Below, in pieces: positions 1 through 8,578 of a stretch of 64,000 nt of DNA. Position 1 is the first letter of the stretch; every line of letters starts with the position of its first letter. Source of the stretch: Streptomyces zagrosensis (GTDB lineage Bacteria; Actinomycetota; Actinomycetes; Streptomycetales; Streptomycetaceae); assembly GCF_014203645.1 (NCBI RefSeq), contig NZ_JACHJL010000016.1, positions 62,001 through 126,000 of the forward strand, in the 5' to 3' direction. The translations under genes and the position numbers were made by a program. Under the pieces are notes generated by a model. It was not told where the DNA came from, ran no database searches, and saw only the letters and a list, made by a program, of their open reading frames with translations.

Positions 1-125
1 GGTTGGCCGCCCGTACAGCACCTGTGGCCCCCACCGGGCGGGCGAGCGACTACGAGGCTGGAGGCCCGACTGCCCACCGCAGAGCGCGGCGTATGACACA
101 GCACGTCGTATGAGGAGGCACGCCT

Positions 126-452
126 GTGTTCCCTATGCTCTCCGTTGGCGCGACGGGCCGCCCGCGAGCTCGACCGCCGCCCGCTTGGCCGCGCGCGAGG
201 CGCAGCGCGCCGTGCTCTCCCACTGCGCTTGGTGTACGTCATGAACCGCCGGGGGCGCGGCCCCCGGCAGGGCCAGCCGACTGGTGTCCTCTATCCCGCC
301 CCATCGCGCGCACACCACGACAAGTGACCGTTGAACTCCGCTCCGCCCACCCCGACTTGTCCATCTCGGCAGTGGTGGGGGTATTCGGTAGCCCGGCCAC
401 CGTGCTGGACCTGACTGCCGAGCAGCCGGACATGCTGGTGCTCGGCTCGTAA
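126..452 (+). pseudogene. Decayed universal stress protein (Usp) gene
   Basis: Two different frames carry Usp-like pieces. Around 205-243 one frame reads like the helix/strand ARRALPLRLVYV of a Usp domain. Another frame from about 324 reads VTVELRSAHPDLSISAVVG and ends in MLVLGS followed by a stop at 450-452. A functional Usp continues from that point with the ATP-loop glycines (GSRGHGG type), so the gene is frameshifted and cut inside its nucleotide-binding loop. It sits next to the flavohaemoprotein gene in a region with four other usp genes. The identity as a Usp remnant is fairly safe; the exact original start is not visible. Confidence 0.6.
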
Positions 453-475
453 ACGGGGCTTGACCGGATGGGCCG

Positions 476-1675
476 TCAGGCCGCCTGGGCAAGCCACAGG
501 TCGGGCCCGAACACCTCGTAGTGGATGTCGCGTGCGGCCACGCCACGGCCGAGGAGCTGACCGCGGACGGCGCGCATGAAGGGCAGCGGCCCGCACAGGA
601 ACACCACCGCGTCGGCGGGTACGTCCACCCCATCGAGGTCCATGAAGCCGCCGCGTGCCTCGGGGACGTCCGCGGCGCACCGCTCGTACCAATAGGTGGC
701 GCGCGCGTCAGGGAGTTGGGCGACCGCCTGCGCCATGTCCGCGCGCAGCGCGTGAGCTGGGAGTGACCTGTCCGCATGGAGCACCACGACCTGCCGATAG
801 GAGGTGGTGGCGGCCAGTTGCCTGAGTATGCCGACCATCGGGGTGCAGCCGATGCCTGCGGACACCAACACCACGGGCCGGTCGGACTCGTCCAGGGTGA
901 CCTCCCCGAACGGAGCGGAGAGCGCCAGGTGGTCTCCCGTGCGCACGTGGTCGTGCAGGAAGGCGGAGACCTCGCCGTCCGGAGCGTCGTCACCGCGCAG
1001 GCGCTTGACCGTGATGCGCCATGTGGCGTCGCCGGGCGCCGAGGTGAGGCTGTACTGGCGCAACTGGTGCACGCCGTCAGGCATGCGCACCCGCACGCTC
1101 ACGTACTGGCCCGCGCGTGCCGCCGGTGCCAACCCCCCGTCGCTGGGCCGTAGGAGGAAGGACACCGTGTCAGGGGTCTCCTCGTGGCGTTCGGTCACCG
1201 TCCACCGTCGCCAGGGCGCCTCCGGCTGGACCTGCGCCTCCCAGTACAGGCGCGCTTCCAAGGCGATGAGGGCTCCAGCCAGCAGCCAGTAGACCTCGTC
1301 CCAGGCCGCCGCGACCTCGGGGGTGACTGCCTCACCCAGCACTTCGGCTATCGCGGCGAAGAGGTACTTGTGGACCAGGGTGTACTGCTCGGGGGTGACG
1401 CCGACCGCGGCGTGCTTGTGCGCGATACGGGCGAGGAGCGCGTCGGGGCGTACATCCGGTTGTTCGAGCAGCGCACCGGCGAAGGCGGCGATGGACCCGG
1501 CCAGAGCCTGCCGCTGAACTCCGCTGGCCTGGTTCCCCCGGTTGAACAGGCCGTCCAGCAACTCGGGTCGGTCGGCGAACATGGTGGCGTAAAAACGCGT
1601 GGTGATCGCGTCCAGGGCCCCGCCGACGGTGGGCAGAGTGGCTCGGATCACCGACGCGGATTCGGTGGAAAGCAT
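476..1675 (-). CDS. hmp: Flavohaemoprotein (globin + FAD/NAD reductase), probable nitric oxide dioxygenase
   Basis: The 399-residue product has the usual flavohaemoglobin length and order. The globin domain (about 1-135) has RFYATMF with the B10 Tyr, a Gln in the distal region (NRGNQ) and the proximal His in TLVHKYL. An FAD domain follows with RQYSLTSAPG, then an NAD domain with GIGCTPMVGILRQL, ending near VFGPDLW. The family converts NO to nitrate with O2 and NAD(P)H in the cytoplasm. I chose the ATG at 1675 because GAGGAG lies 6-7 bases upstream; an in-frame start 42 bases earlier lacks this and is outside the family's N-terminus. It is transcribed alone on the minus strand. I see no GGGCC-N4-GTCCC element in the 229 bases before it, unlike several island neighbours. 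Confidence 0.93.
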   Translation of the reverse strand: MLSTESASVIRATLPTVGGALDAITTRFYATMFADRPELLDGLFNRGNQASGVQRQALAGSIAAFAGALLEQPDVRPDALLARIAHKHAAVGVTPEQYTLVHKYLFAAIAEVLGEAVTPEVAAAWDEVYWLLAGALIALEARLYWEAQVQPEAPWRRWTVTERHEETPDTVSFLLRPSDGGLAPAARAGQYVSVRVRMPDGVHQLRQYSLTSAPGDATWRITVKRLRGDDAPDGEVSAFLHDHVRTGDHLALSAPFGEVTLDESDRPVVLVSAGIGCTPMVGILRQLAATTSYRQVVVLHADRSLPAHALRADMAQAVAQLPDARATYWYERCAADVPEARGGFMDLDGVDVPADAVVFLCGPLPFMRAVRGQLLGRGVAARDIHYEVFGPDLWLAQAA

Positions 1676-1904
1676 GGGTCTCCTCGGTGGAGTTGTGTAG
1701 AGGGGGGAAGATGCCAAGCTGGCGGCGTCAGGACGTGTACGGACTGCCTCGGCGCAGCCAGCGGCGTTTCAGCAACTGGCTGGCGTGACTTGTCGAGCCG
1801 AACCGGTCCTTCTGGTAGCGCCACGCGTGCCCGGCGGCGCCACGGCTCTTCCACCCCCTGACCGGCAGCAGGCGAGCTCGCGGCGCCGCGGTGCGCTCCG
1901 TCTG

Positions 1905-2363
1905 TCAGAGGTCGGCCCCGCTGCCGTAGGGCCCGTACAGGTCAAGAAGCCGCCGGCGACTGGAGCGCAGCCGGCCGCCGATGATGCCGGCGACGTAGAG
2001 CGCGACCGCCTGCCCGAGCACCGGGTCATCGGCGCAGAGCGCGCGCACCTGGGCCGCGTCGTACTCGTCGGCTTGTACGGCGCTGAGCGCGGTGGCACCG
2101 AGGTGCCAGGTGCGCGGCGGGATCAGCCACGACCAGCCGAGCAGGGCGCCGGCGCCGAGTGACTGGACGGCGGCTGCTTGGCGGCCGGGGACGTGGACGT
2201 CGAGAGCCACGTTGCCGATGCGGATGACCCAGAAGCGGTCGGTAGAGCCACCCTCGTTGAAGATGCGGGCTCCGGCCTCGTATGTCACCTCGTGGGACAG
2301 GGCCGCGAGCGCCTCGCGCCGATCCTCCGGAAGGGCTTCGAGCAGGCCGTTTCTCGTCAGCAT
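1905..2363 (-). CDS. Stand-alone cyclic-nucleotide-binding-fold (Crp/cNMP-like) protein
   Basis: The 152-residue product is a single cNMP-binding beta-roll (YEAGARIFNEGG...FWVIRIGNVALDV) with a short helical tail and no helix-turn-helix. It is therefore not a complete Crp/Fnr regulator. The phosphate-binding cassette is atypical: the position where cAMP binders carry G-E reads GALLGWSWLIPP, and the following R-x-A is not conserved, so canonical cAMP binding is doubtful. The start at 2363 follows AAGGAC; the open frame continues upstream but has no homology there. It lies 185 bases downstream of the CBS-BON gene on the same strand and could be its distal operon partner. Role inferred: a small sensor or partner protein in the stress island. 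Confidence 0.8.
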   Translation of the reverse strand: MLTRNGLLEALPEDRREALAALSHEVTYEAGARIFNEGGSTDRFWVIRIGNVALDVHVPGRQAAAVQSLGAGALLGWSWLIPPRTWHLGATALSAVQADEYDAAQVRALCADDPVLGQAVALYVAGIIGGRLRSSRRRLLDLYGPYGSGADL

Positions 2364-2548
2364 GGTGGGGTGTCCTTTCCTTCTGCGCCTCGCGGTGCGG
2401 AGGCATGGATATCTAGGGGGAGCACGGATGCCGTGGGGGTTGTGGTCGAGGGCGGACCACCGCCGCCTGCGGTGGGGGCTTCGCGCCGCGGTTGTCGGAG
2501 GCCGTGCGTGGCCGGTGGCGCGCACGGCCTCCCTCGGACGGCGACGGG

Positions 2549-3277
2549 TTAGAGCTTGCGCATCCAGTCGTCCGCGACGCCGTGTAGCGTCCGGTCGTCG
2601 AGTCGCAGGTGCGAGTCGTCGGTGCGATAGGTCAGGTGGTTCACGACGGCGAGTACGCCGTCGATCTGGCCGGTCATCCGGACCGCGATGTCGATCTCGC
2701 TCTTCTTCTCCATCCGCCCTTCGAGCTTGACGATGCCGTCGGCGACGCCGACCCGGATGTTCTGGGGAGCGAGCCACAACGTACCGACCAGCACCTCGTC
2801 GACCACCTCGGTGCGCAGTTCCGCGTCCGGTCGGAGGAAGACACCCAACAGGTCGTGCCGCGTCACGATGCCGACCAGTCGGTTGTCCTCGTCCGTCACC
2901 GGCAGTCGCTTGACGCGGTGGTGGGCCATGGTCCGTGCCGCCTCGACGACGGTCTCCTGGGGGTGCACACACACGGCGGGTCGTGACATGAGGTCCCTGG
3001 CCGTCATCGCGCGTGCCGTCCCAGCGGCCTCCCGCGCGGCCCGCGCCCGTGCGGTCAGGGCCGGCAGCCAGCGCCGGGGGTGGGTGGCGCGGTCCGACTG
3101 GCGGCGCATGAGGTCGCTTTCCGAGACGACTCCGATGACCCGGTCGTCGGCGTCCACGACCGGCAGGCCACTGATGCGGTGTCGGGCGAGGAGTTCGGCC
3201 ACCTCCCGTAACGTCGCCTTCTTTTGTACGCGGACGACGTCGCCGGTCATCACATGACCGATCTTGCGGTGTTTCAT
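2549..3277 (-). CDS. CBS-domain pair plus BON domain protein
   Basis: The 242-residue protein has a CBS motif at about 5-60 (VMTGDVVRVQKKATLREVAELL...GLPVVDADDRVIGVVSESDL), a second at about 93-150 (DLMSRPAVCVHPQETVVEAA...VKRLPVTDEDNRLVGIVTRHDLL), then a BON domain at about 160-225 (IRVGVADGIVKLEGRMEKKSEIDIAVRM). CBS pairs bind adenine nucleotides and usually act as energy-state sensors; BON domains bind lipid or protein. The family is common in actinobacterial hypoxia and stress clusters. GAGGAG precedes the ATG at 3277. The gene starts 38 bases after the end of the acyl-CoA synthetase fusion gene and is probably co-transcribed with it. Confidence 0.92.
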   Translation of the reverse strand: MKHRKIGHVMTGDVVRVQKKATLREVAELLARHRISGLPVVDADDRVIGVVSESDLMRRQSDRATHPRRWLPALTARARAAREAAGTARAMTARDLMSRPAVCVHPQETVVEAARTMAHHRVKRLPVTDEDNRLVGIVTRHDLLGVFLRPDAELRTEVVDEVLVGTLWLAPQNIRVGVADGIVKLEGRMEKKSEIDIAVRMTGQIDGVLAVVNHLTYRTDDSHLRLDDRTLHGVADDWMRKL

Positions 3278-3315
3278 GGTGTTCTCCTCATCGCGTTGTT
3301 GGGGCTGGGCCTCGT

Positions 3316-6051
3316 TCAGCGCAGTTGCCGCAGGAAGGGGTCACGGGCCTGGCGGGGCAGTAGCCGTACGCGCATGTCCAGCGCGGTGACGCAGTCGGGG
3401 GTGGCCAGCACTGGGTTGAGGTCGATCTCCGCGAGCTGCGGCAGGTCGCAGGCGAGCTGGGACAGGCCGACTAGTAGCCGTTCGAGCCCCGCGATATCGA
3501 CGGCCCCGCCGCCCCCGTAGCCGAACAGCAGCGGTGCGCAGCGCGGCCCTGTGATCAGGTCCTGGACGTCCTGGTCGGTCAGCGGGGCGAGTCGGGCCGC
3601 GTGGTCGGCGAGCAATTCGGTGGCCGTCCCCCCGTGCCCGAAGAGCACCAGGGGCCCGAACACCTCGTCCTGCACCACCCCGGCGAACAGCTCCAAGCCC
3701 CGGTCGGCCATGGGCTGGACGAGCACTCCGCTGAGCACGCCCTGGAAGCGGCCGGCCAGATCGCGGTACGCCATCCGCACCGCGCTCTCGCCGGCCAGGT
3801 CGAGCAGTACGGCCCCCTGCTTGCTCTTGTGCACCAGGCCGGGCCAGTGCGCCTTGAGGACGACACGACCGCCTTCGGCGGCGAGGCGCGCCGCCGCGGC
3901 AACAGCCTCGTCCTCGCTGCCGGCCCAGGCCCAGGGCAGGTGGGGGATGCCGTAGCAGTCGAGCAGTTCGGCACATTCCGCAGGGCTCAGCCAGCCACCC
4001 GAACGCCCCTCGTCCGGCTGCTCGTCGAGGAAGGACGCGGTGATCCGCTCGGCCGTCGTCAGGTCGGTGACGGTCGGTGCGAGCACCTTGCCCGGTGGTC
4101 GCGCCAGCCATCGCGCCCGCCGAACGGCGTGGGCCAAGGCATGTGCGGCCGATCGGGGGTCGGCGTACGCGGGGACCCGCCCGCCCTCAGCCACCGGCAG
4201 CAGGCGTACGGCGGCCTCCTGCTCGGGAAGGACCACGGCCAGCGTCAAGGGGTGGCGGTCGGCGGCATCAGTGAGTGCCCGCAGCGGATCATCGCCGGTG
4301 GCCGCCGCCAGCGCGGTAGGCACCAGGACCACCACGACGGCATCGACTGCCCGGGACGCGCACAGCCGGTCGAGGCAGTCACCCAACTCCGCGGCGCCCA
4401 CTGTCGCGGTGGTGTCGATCGGGTTGCTCAGCCGCGCCCCCTCGGGGAGTGCGGAGGCGAGGTCGGTGATCAGCTTGGCGGGCAGTTCGGGGACGGTGAG
4501 ACCCGCCTCGACGCAGGCGTCAGCGGCTAGGACACCCGCTCCACCGGCGTTGCTGACGATGGCGACCCTCCCGCTGGGGGAGCGCGGCAGCCCCTCGCCG
4601 GCGCCGGGCAGCGGCTGTGCGTGCAGCAGGGCCACGGTGTCCAGCAGCTCGCTCACGGACCGGGTGGCGATCACACCGGCCTGGGTGAACAGTGCCTGCC
4701 GCGTCATGGTGGGCGTCGCCGCCGCGGCGGTGTGCGACGCTGCGGCCCTGCGCCCGGCCTCGGAGCGGCCCGCGTCCACGGTCAGCACCGGCATGCGGCG
4801 GCTGAGTCGGCGGGCGGTGCGGGAGAACGCGCGGGGATTGCCGAACGACTCCAGGTGCAGCACCGCGAGGTCGGTGACGCCGTCCTCCTCCCACCACTGG
4901 AGCATGTCGTTGCCGCTGACGTCGTACTTGTCACCGAGTGAGGCGAAGGTGGAGACGCCGATGCCCAGCCGGGACAGCCCGCTGAGCAGGGCGATGCCCA
5001 CGCCGCCAGACTGCACGGCGACGCCGGCGGTGCCCGGCAAGGGCCGGCGTGCGGCGAAGGTCGCGTCCATCCGCGCCGCGGCGTCCGTGTTGGCCAGGCC
5101 CAGGCAGTTGGGGCCCACGAGCCGCATCCCGAACTGCCGACAGGTGCTCAGCAGTTCGGCCGCCTGTCGCTTGTCGAGACCGGCGGTGAGGACGAGGAGA
5201 GCTCGCGCCCCCGAGCGCCCGCACTCCTCGGCGCACGTGGTGACGGCCGCAGCGGGGACGGTCACTACGACGAGGTCGATCGGGTGCGGCAGGCTCGTCA
5301 CATCGGGATAGACCGGGGTGTGTTCGATGCTGTGCGCATGCGGATTGACGGCGTACAGGCGGCCGGTGAACCCGGCCCTACGCATGTTCTTCAACACTGC
5401 GCGGCCCACGGACGTCGGCTTGCGGCCCGCTCCGACGACGGCGATGGACCGCGGGCGCAGCAGCGGCTGCAAACTGGCTGCGTCCGCGGTCCTGCCGCGC
5501 TGCTCGACCGCCGTCAGGTAGCCCTCGTCCTCGTTCAGGGGGATGGTGCAGTGCACCTCTCCCTCGGCGAGCCTCCGCGATACCCGCAGGCCAAGGTCGG
5601 CGAAGACCCGCAGCATGGCGTGGTTGTCGGCGAGCGTCACGGCGGTGAACTGTCGGACACCGTCCTCGCGCGCCGCGTGAACCAGGTGTTCGAGCAGCAA
5701 CGTGCCGACGCCCTGGTGGTGGAAGTCGTCGGCGACCGTCACGGCGACCTCGGCCGATCCGGGGTCGGCTCCGGTCGCGTACTCGGCGACGCCGACGATG
5801 TGTTCCCGGCTGTCGAGGAAGGCGACCAGCGTCCGGTGGCCTGGGCGCTGCGGTGCGCAGGCCCGGTCCGCGGCCGGAGCCGCCGGCTGCCCGCCTGCCG
5901 AGAAGAAACGCAAGCGCACGTTCTCCGATGACATCTCTTCGTGCAGTCGCAGCACCATGGCGTGGTCTTCCGGGTGGGCTGCCCGTATCTCGATGGTCCT
6001 GCCGTCGGTGAGGAGCGCGTGGGCCTGCGGTGCGTACGTCGTAGCGGACAT
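3316..6051 (-). CDS. GNAT acetyltransferase fused to ADP-forming acyl-CoA synthetase (Pat/Acd type)
   Basis: The 911-residue fusion has an N-terminal GNAT domain (about 18-180, with HHQGVGTLLLEHLV as the acetyl-CoA loop). A CoA-binding and succinyl-CoA-synthetase-alpha-like region covers about 195-650, and an ATP-grasp beta domain about 690-905 (LFGHGGTATELLAD, AEIDLNPVL). The RAAASHTAAA motif carries His440, the position of the phosphorylated catalytic His of ADP-forming acetyl-CoA synthetases. Protein acetyltransferases of the Pat/YfiQ type have lost that His, to my knowledge, so this protein may both acetylate lysines and make ATP from acetyl-CoA, ADP and phosphate. Start: ATG at 6051 with GGAGG seven bases upstream. 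A GGGCC-N4-GTCCC element lies 81 bases upstream. It is followed by the CBS-BON gene. The fusion architecture is certain; which activity is dominant is inference. Confidence 0.9.
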   Translation of the reverse strand: MSATTYAPQAHALLTDGRTIEIRAAHPEDHAMVLRLHEEMSSENVRLRFFSAGGQPAAPAADRACAPQRPGHRTLVAFLDSREHIVGVAEYATGADPGSAEVAVTVADDFHHQGVGTLLLEHLVHAAREDGVRQFTAVTLADNHAMLRVFADLGLRVSRRLAEGEVHCTIPLNEDEGYLTAVEQRGRTADAASLQPLLRPRSIAVVGAGRKPTSVGRAVLKNMRRAGFTGRLYAVNPHAHSIEHTPVYPDVTSLPHPIDLVVVTVPAAAVTTCAEECGRSGARALLVLTAGLDKRQAAELLSTCRQFGMRLVGPNCLGLANTDAAARMDATFAARRPLPGTAGVAVQSGGVGIALLSGLSRLGIGVSTFASLGDKYDVSGNDMLQWWEEDGVTDLAVLHLESFGNPRAFSRTARRLSRRMPVLTVDAGRSEAGRRAAASHTAAAATPTMTRQALFTQAGVIATRSVSELLDTVALLHAQPLPGAGEGLPRSPSGRVAIVSNAGGAGVLAADACVEAGLTVPELPAKLITDLASALPEGARLSNPIDTTATVGAAELGDCLDRLCASRAVDAVVVVLVPTALAAATGDDPLRALTDAADRHPLTLAVVLPEQEAAVRLLPVAEGGRVPAYADPRSAAHALAHAVRRARWLARPPGKVLAPTVTDLTTAERITASFLDEQPDEGRSGGWLSPAECAELLDCYGIPHLPWAWAGSEDEAVAAAARLAAEGGRVVLKAHWPGLVHKSKQGAVLLDLAGESAVRMAYRDLAGRFQGVLSGVLVQPMADRGLELFAGVVQDEVFGPLVLFGHGGTATELLADHAARLAPLTDQDVQDLITGPRCAPLLFGYGGGGAVDIAGLERLLVGLSQLACDLPQLAEIDLNPVLATPDCVTALDMRVRLLPRQARDPFLRQLR

Positions 6052-6132
6052 TGACCGGCCTCCGTTCGGGGTCTGCACTCAGCCTGGGCCGGCTTCGATC
6101 CGGGCTCCATGGGCTGACCGGGACCGTAAGAG

Positions 6133-6146
6133 GGGCCGTTCGTCCC
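6133..6146. promoter_or_regulatory. Candidate hypoxia-type operator (GGGCC-N4-GTCCC), site A
   Basis: GGGCCGTTCGTCCC lies 81 bases upstream of the acyl-CoA synthetase fusion ATG. The half-sites and 4-base spacer match the sites before the DoxX-like, GAPDH and pflB genes. The form resembles the DosR/DevR palindrome GGGAC-N4-GTCCC. The regulator is not in the window; assignment is by resemblance. Confidence 0.5.
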
Positions 6147-6274
6147 GGGCGGGCGGGACGCGTGGGGCCAACGGCGTGCGCCGCGCTCCCGGCCGACGCC
6201 GACTTGGTTCTGGCGGCCCCGGTACCGGCTCCGGGCGCGACCGGTCGCTGCGGTACGCAACGGCCCCCCACATC

Positions 6275-6288
6275 GGGACGTTCGGCCC
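6275..6288. promoter_or_regulatory. Candidate hypoxia-type operator, site B
   Basis: GGGACGTTCGGCCC, read on the minus strand as GGGCCGAACGTCCC, lies 100 bases upstream of the DoxX-like gene start. Together with site A it gives each of the two divergent genes its own copy in the 337-base shared promoter region. Its centre differs from the GAPDH copy at one base when read in the same orientation. Confidence 0.5.
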
Positions 6289-6388
6289 CCACGTGTGGAC
6301 CGTCAGGGGCCCGTTTCCACGCCGCGGGCGCCGGCACTCTGATGAGGCACACGCAACCGGCGTGTGCACTCGGCAAGGAATGGTCACC

Positions 6389-7012
6389 ATGGCACTGCAC
6401 GAGCACTCCCACCGGCACTCCGGCCTCCGCTTCGGCTCGCGGAGTGGCTCCGCGCCGGTCAAGCACGCTGTCCACGCGGACACGTCGGTGCCGAGTGCCG
6501 GCCTCGCACGCAGCGCGGCCCTGCTGCGCCTGCTGACCGCCGGCGTCTTCCTGTGGGCCTTCTTCGACAAGGCGTTCGGCTGGAACTACGCGACGCCATC
6601 GGAGAAGGGTTGGGCCGATGGCGGCTCGCCGACGAAGGGCTTCCTCAGCGGTGTCTCGGCGGGGCCGATGGAGGCTACGTTCCACGCGTGGGCCGGGGAT
6701 GCCTGGGTGGATTGGGCGTTCATGATGGGCCTGTTGGGCGTCGGTCTGGCCCTCGCGGCCGGTGTGGCGCTGCGTCTGACAGCGGTCGGGGGTACGGCCA
6801 TGATGGCGCTGATGTGGGTTGCTGAGTGGCCACCCGCCAAGCACCTTTCGGACGGGGCGCCGAGCGGATCGACCAACCCGCTCATCGACTACCACGTGCT
6901 GTACGCCGGCGTCCTGGTCGCGCTGGCAGCGGCTCACGCCGGCCGCTCATGGGGGCTGGGCAGGGCATGGGAGCGGTTGCCCCTCGTGCGTGACAACCGC
7001 TGGCTGAGCTGA
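6389..7012 (+). CDS. DoxX/DoxD-like membrane protein (thiosulfate:quinone oxidoreductase large-subunit type)
   Basis: The 207-residue protein has a hydrophilic, His-rich N-terminus (HEHSHRH) and four hydrophobic segments (about 48-65, 103-125, 130-148, 170-188), the layout of the DoxX/DoxD family. It is a cytoplasmic membrane protein likely linked to quinone or thiol redox chemistry; the actual substrate cannot be read from the sequence. I chose the ATG at 6389 because AAGGAA lies eight bases upstream; the in-frame ATG nine bases earlier overlaps that site. It is divergent from the acyl-CoA synthetase fusion gene, carries site B upstream and a strong terminator immediately downstream, so it is monocistronic. 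Confidence 0.8.
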   Translation: MALHEHSHRHSGLRFGSRSGSAPVKHAVHADTSVPSAGLARSAALLRLLTAGVFLWAFFDKAFGWNYATPSEKGWADGGSPTKGFLSGVSAGPMEATFHAWAGDAWVDWAFMMGLLGVGLALAAGVALRLTAVGGTAMMALMWVAEWPPAKHLSDGAPSGSTNPLIDYHVLYAGVLVALAAAHAGRSWGLGRAWERLPLVRDNRWLS

Positions 7013-7024
7013 GCCGGATTCGCC

Positions 7025-7057
7025 AGGCCGGACGGTGCGCGCACCGTCCGGCCTTTT
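7025..7057 (+). terminator. Rho-independent terminator after the DoxX-like gene
   Basis: A perfect 15-base inverted repeat (AGGCCGGACGGTGCG with its complement) is followed by TTT, 12 bases after the stop at 7012. Confidence 0.85.
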
Positions 7058-7242
7058 GGCTTGCCCGGCGCGTCTTCCTCGCCGGGCAAGCCTCCGCTCG
7101 CTGGCCGCGCGCCGGGGCGTGGCTGCGGGCGAAGTCAGGGACCAATTCGGCGCGCCCTCGCGCGGCAGCCGGCCGCCGTCCAGGTCCGCGCGGCCTGGTC
7201 CGACACCCGGCGCGAGGGGCGCGCCGGGTGGCTCGGCAAGCG

Positions 7243-7256
7243 GGGCCCAACGTCCC
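7243..7256. promoter_or_regulatory. Candidate hypoxia-type operator, site C
   Basis: GGGCCCAACGTCCC lies 92 bases before the GAPDH ATG. The rest of the 291-base interval between the terminator at 7057 and 7349 is very G+C-rich and shows no further clear signal, apart from a GTCCC-type half-site (minus strand) at about 7138-7142. Confidence 0.5.
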
Positions 7257-7348
7257 GCCGAACGCCCCCGACTGGCCCCTGCCTCCCGCGGCCCGCCGCG
7301 CACAGGCTGTTCTCACAGGCCACGACGACTTCACAAAGGATGGACGCG

Positions 7349-8377
7349 ATGAGCGTACGCATCGGCATCAACGGCTTCGGACGCATCGGGCGGCAGTACC
7401 TGCGCAGCGCGCTGGAGCGTGCGCAGACGGGGCAGGGCACGCCCATCGAGGTGGTGGCCGTCAACGACATCACCCCCACCGCCACCCTGGCCCACCTGCT
7501 GGAGTACGACTCGACGTACGGCAGGCTGCGCCGCACGATCGAGCACGACGCCACGTCGATCACGGTGGACGGGCACCGCATCGCCGTGACCGCCGAGCGC
7601 GACCCGGCGGCCCTGGCATGGGGCGAGTTGGGGGTGGACGTGGTCATCGAGTCCACCGGCCGCTTCCGTACCCGCGCGCAGGCGGGCGGGCACCTGAAGG
7701 CCGGGGCCCGTAAGGTGCTGCTGTCCGTGCCCGGCAAGGACGTGGACGCCACCATCGTCATGGGCGTCAACGAGCAGGTGTACGACGCGGACCAGCATGA
7801 TGTGATCTCCAACGCGTCGTGCACCACCAACTGCGTGGCGCCCATGGTCAAAGTGCTACACGAGCGCTTCGGGATCGTCCGCGGCCTGATGACCACCATC
7901 CACGGCTACACCAACGACCAGGTCGTGCTCGACGGCCCGCACAAGGACCCGCGGCGGGGGCGCACGGCAGCGGTGAACATCATCCCGACGAGCACCGGTG
8001 CCGCCCGGGCCGTGGGCCTGGTGCTGCCCGCCCTGGAAGGCGTCCTGGACGGCATCGCGGTGCGCGTACCCGTCGAGGACGGTTCCCTGACGGACCTGAG
8101 CGTGGTGCTTGAGCGACCGGCCGGGGCCGACGAGATCAACGCCGCCTACCGGGAGGCGGCCGACGGCCCGCTGCGCGGCGTCCTGCGCGTCAACGACGCG
8201 CCGATCGTCTCTCGGGACATTATCGGTGACCCCGCCTCCTGCGTTCTGGACGCACCGCTGACCCAGGCGCATGGAAGCCTGGTGAAGGCGTTCGGTTGGT
8301 ACGACAACGAGGCGGGGTACACCCAGCGTCTCTTGGACCTCACCGAGCACGTGGCCGCGCGGCTTACTCCCGCCTGA
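7349..8377 (+). CDS. gap: Glyceraldehyde-3-phosphate dehydrogenase, type I
   Basis: The 342-residue product has the N-terminal Rossmann start VRIGINGFGRIGRQYL, the catalytic SNASCTTNC with Cys158, and the C-terminal SLVKAFGWYDNEAGYTQRLLDL. It catalyses the NAD-dependent oxidation/phosphorylation of glyceraldehyde-3-phosphate in glycolysis. The ATG at 7349 is preceded by AAAGGA at eight bases; an ATG nine bases earlier overlaps that site. The gene stands alone between two terminators, outside any gap-pgk-tpi operon, so it is probably an accessory, stress-induced copy. Site C upstream ties it to the other island genes. In an anoxic cell it would supply the NADH that D-LDH consumes. Confidence 0.96.
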   Translation: MSVRIGINGFGRIGRQYLRSALERAQTGQGTPIEVVAVNDITPTATLAHLLEYDSTYGRLRRTIEHDATSITVDGHRIAVTAERDPAALAWGELGVDVVIESTGRFRTRAQAGGHLKAGARKVLLSVPGKDVDATIVMGVNEQVYDADQHDVISNASCTTNCVAPMVKVLHERFGIVRGLMTTIHGYTNDQVVLDGPHKDPRRGRTAAVNIIPTSTGAARAVGLVLPALEGVLDGIAVRVPVEDGSLTDLSVVLERPAGADEINAAYREAADGPLRGVLRVNDAPIVSRDIIGDPASCVLDAPLTQAHGSLVKAFGWYDNEAGYTQRLLDLTEHVAARLTPA

Positions 8378-8394
8378 CGGTCACCTGTCCCAAC

Positions 8395-8438
8395 CGGCAC
8401 CGGCCCGGCCCACGCTCGCGCGGGCCGGGCCGGTGCCG
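8395..8438 (+). terminator. Strong hairpin terminator after gap
   Basis: A 17-base perfect inverted repeat (CGGCACCGGCCCGGCCC and its complement) with a 10-base loop begins 17 bases after the stop. There is no T-tract, as is common in Streptomyces. Confidence 0.75.
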
Positions 8439-8578
8439 TGTCCGTGAACAACGCACCGAGGCCCGTGAGGTGCCACTCAACACACCTCAACACACAGCGG
8501 GATACGCGCGCGTCCGCCGCGCGGCCGGGCGGCCGGGCGGCGGACGAGGGCGCGTCGCGGTGGACGTGAGGAGGTGGC

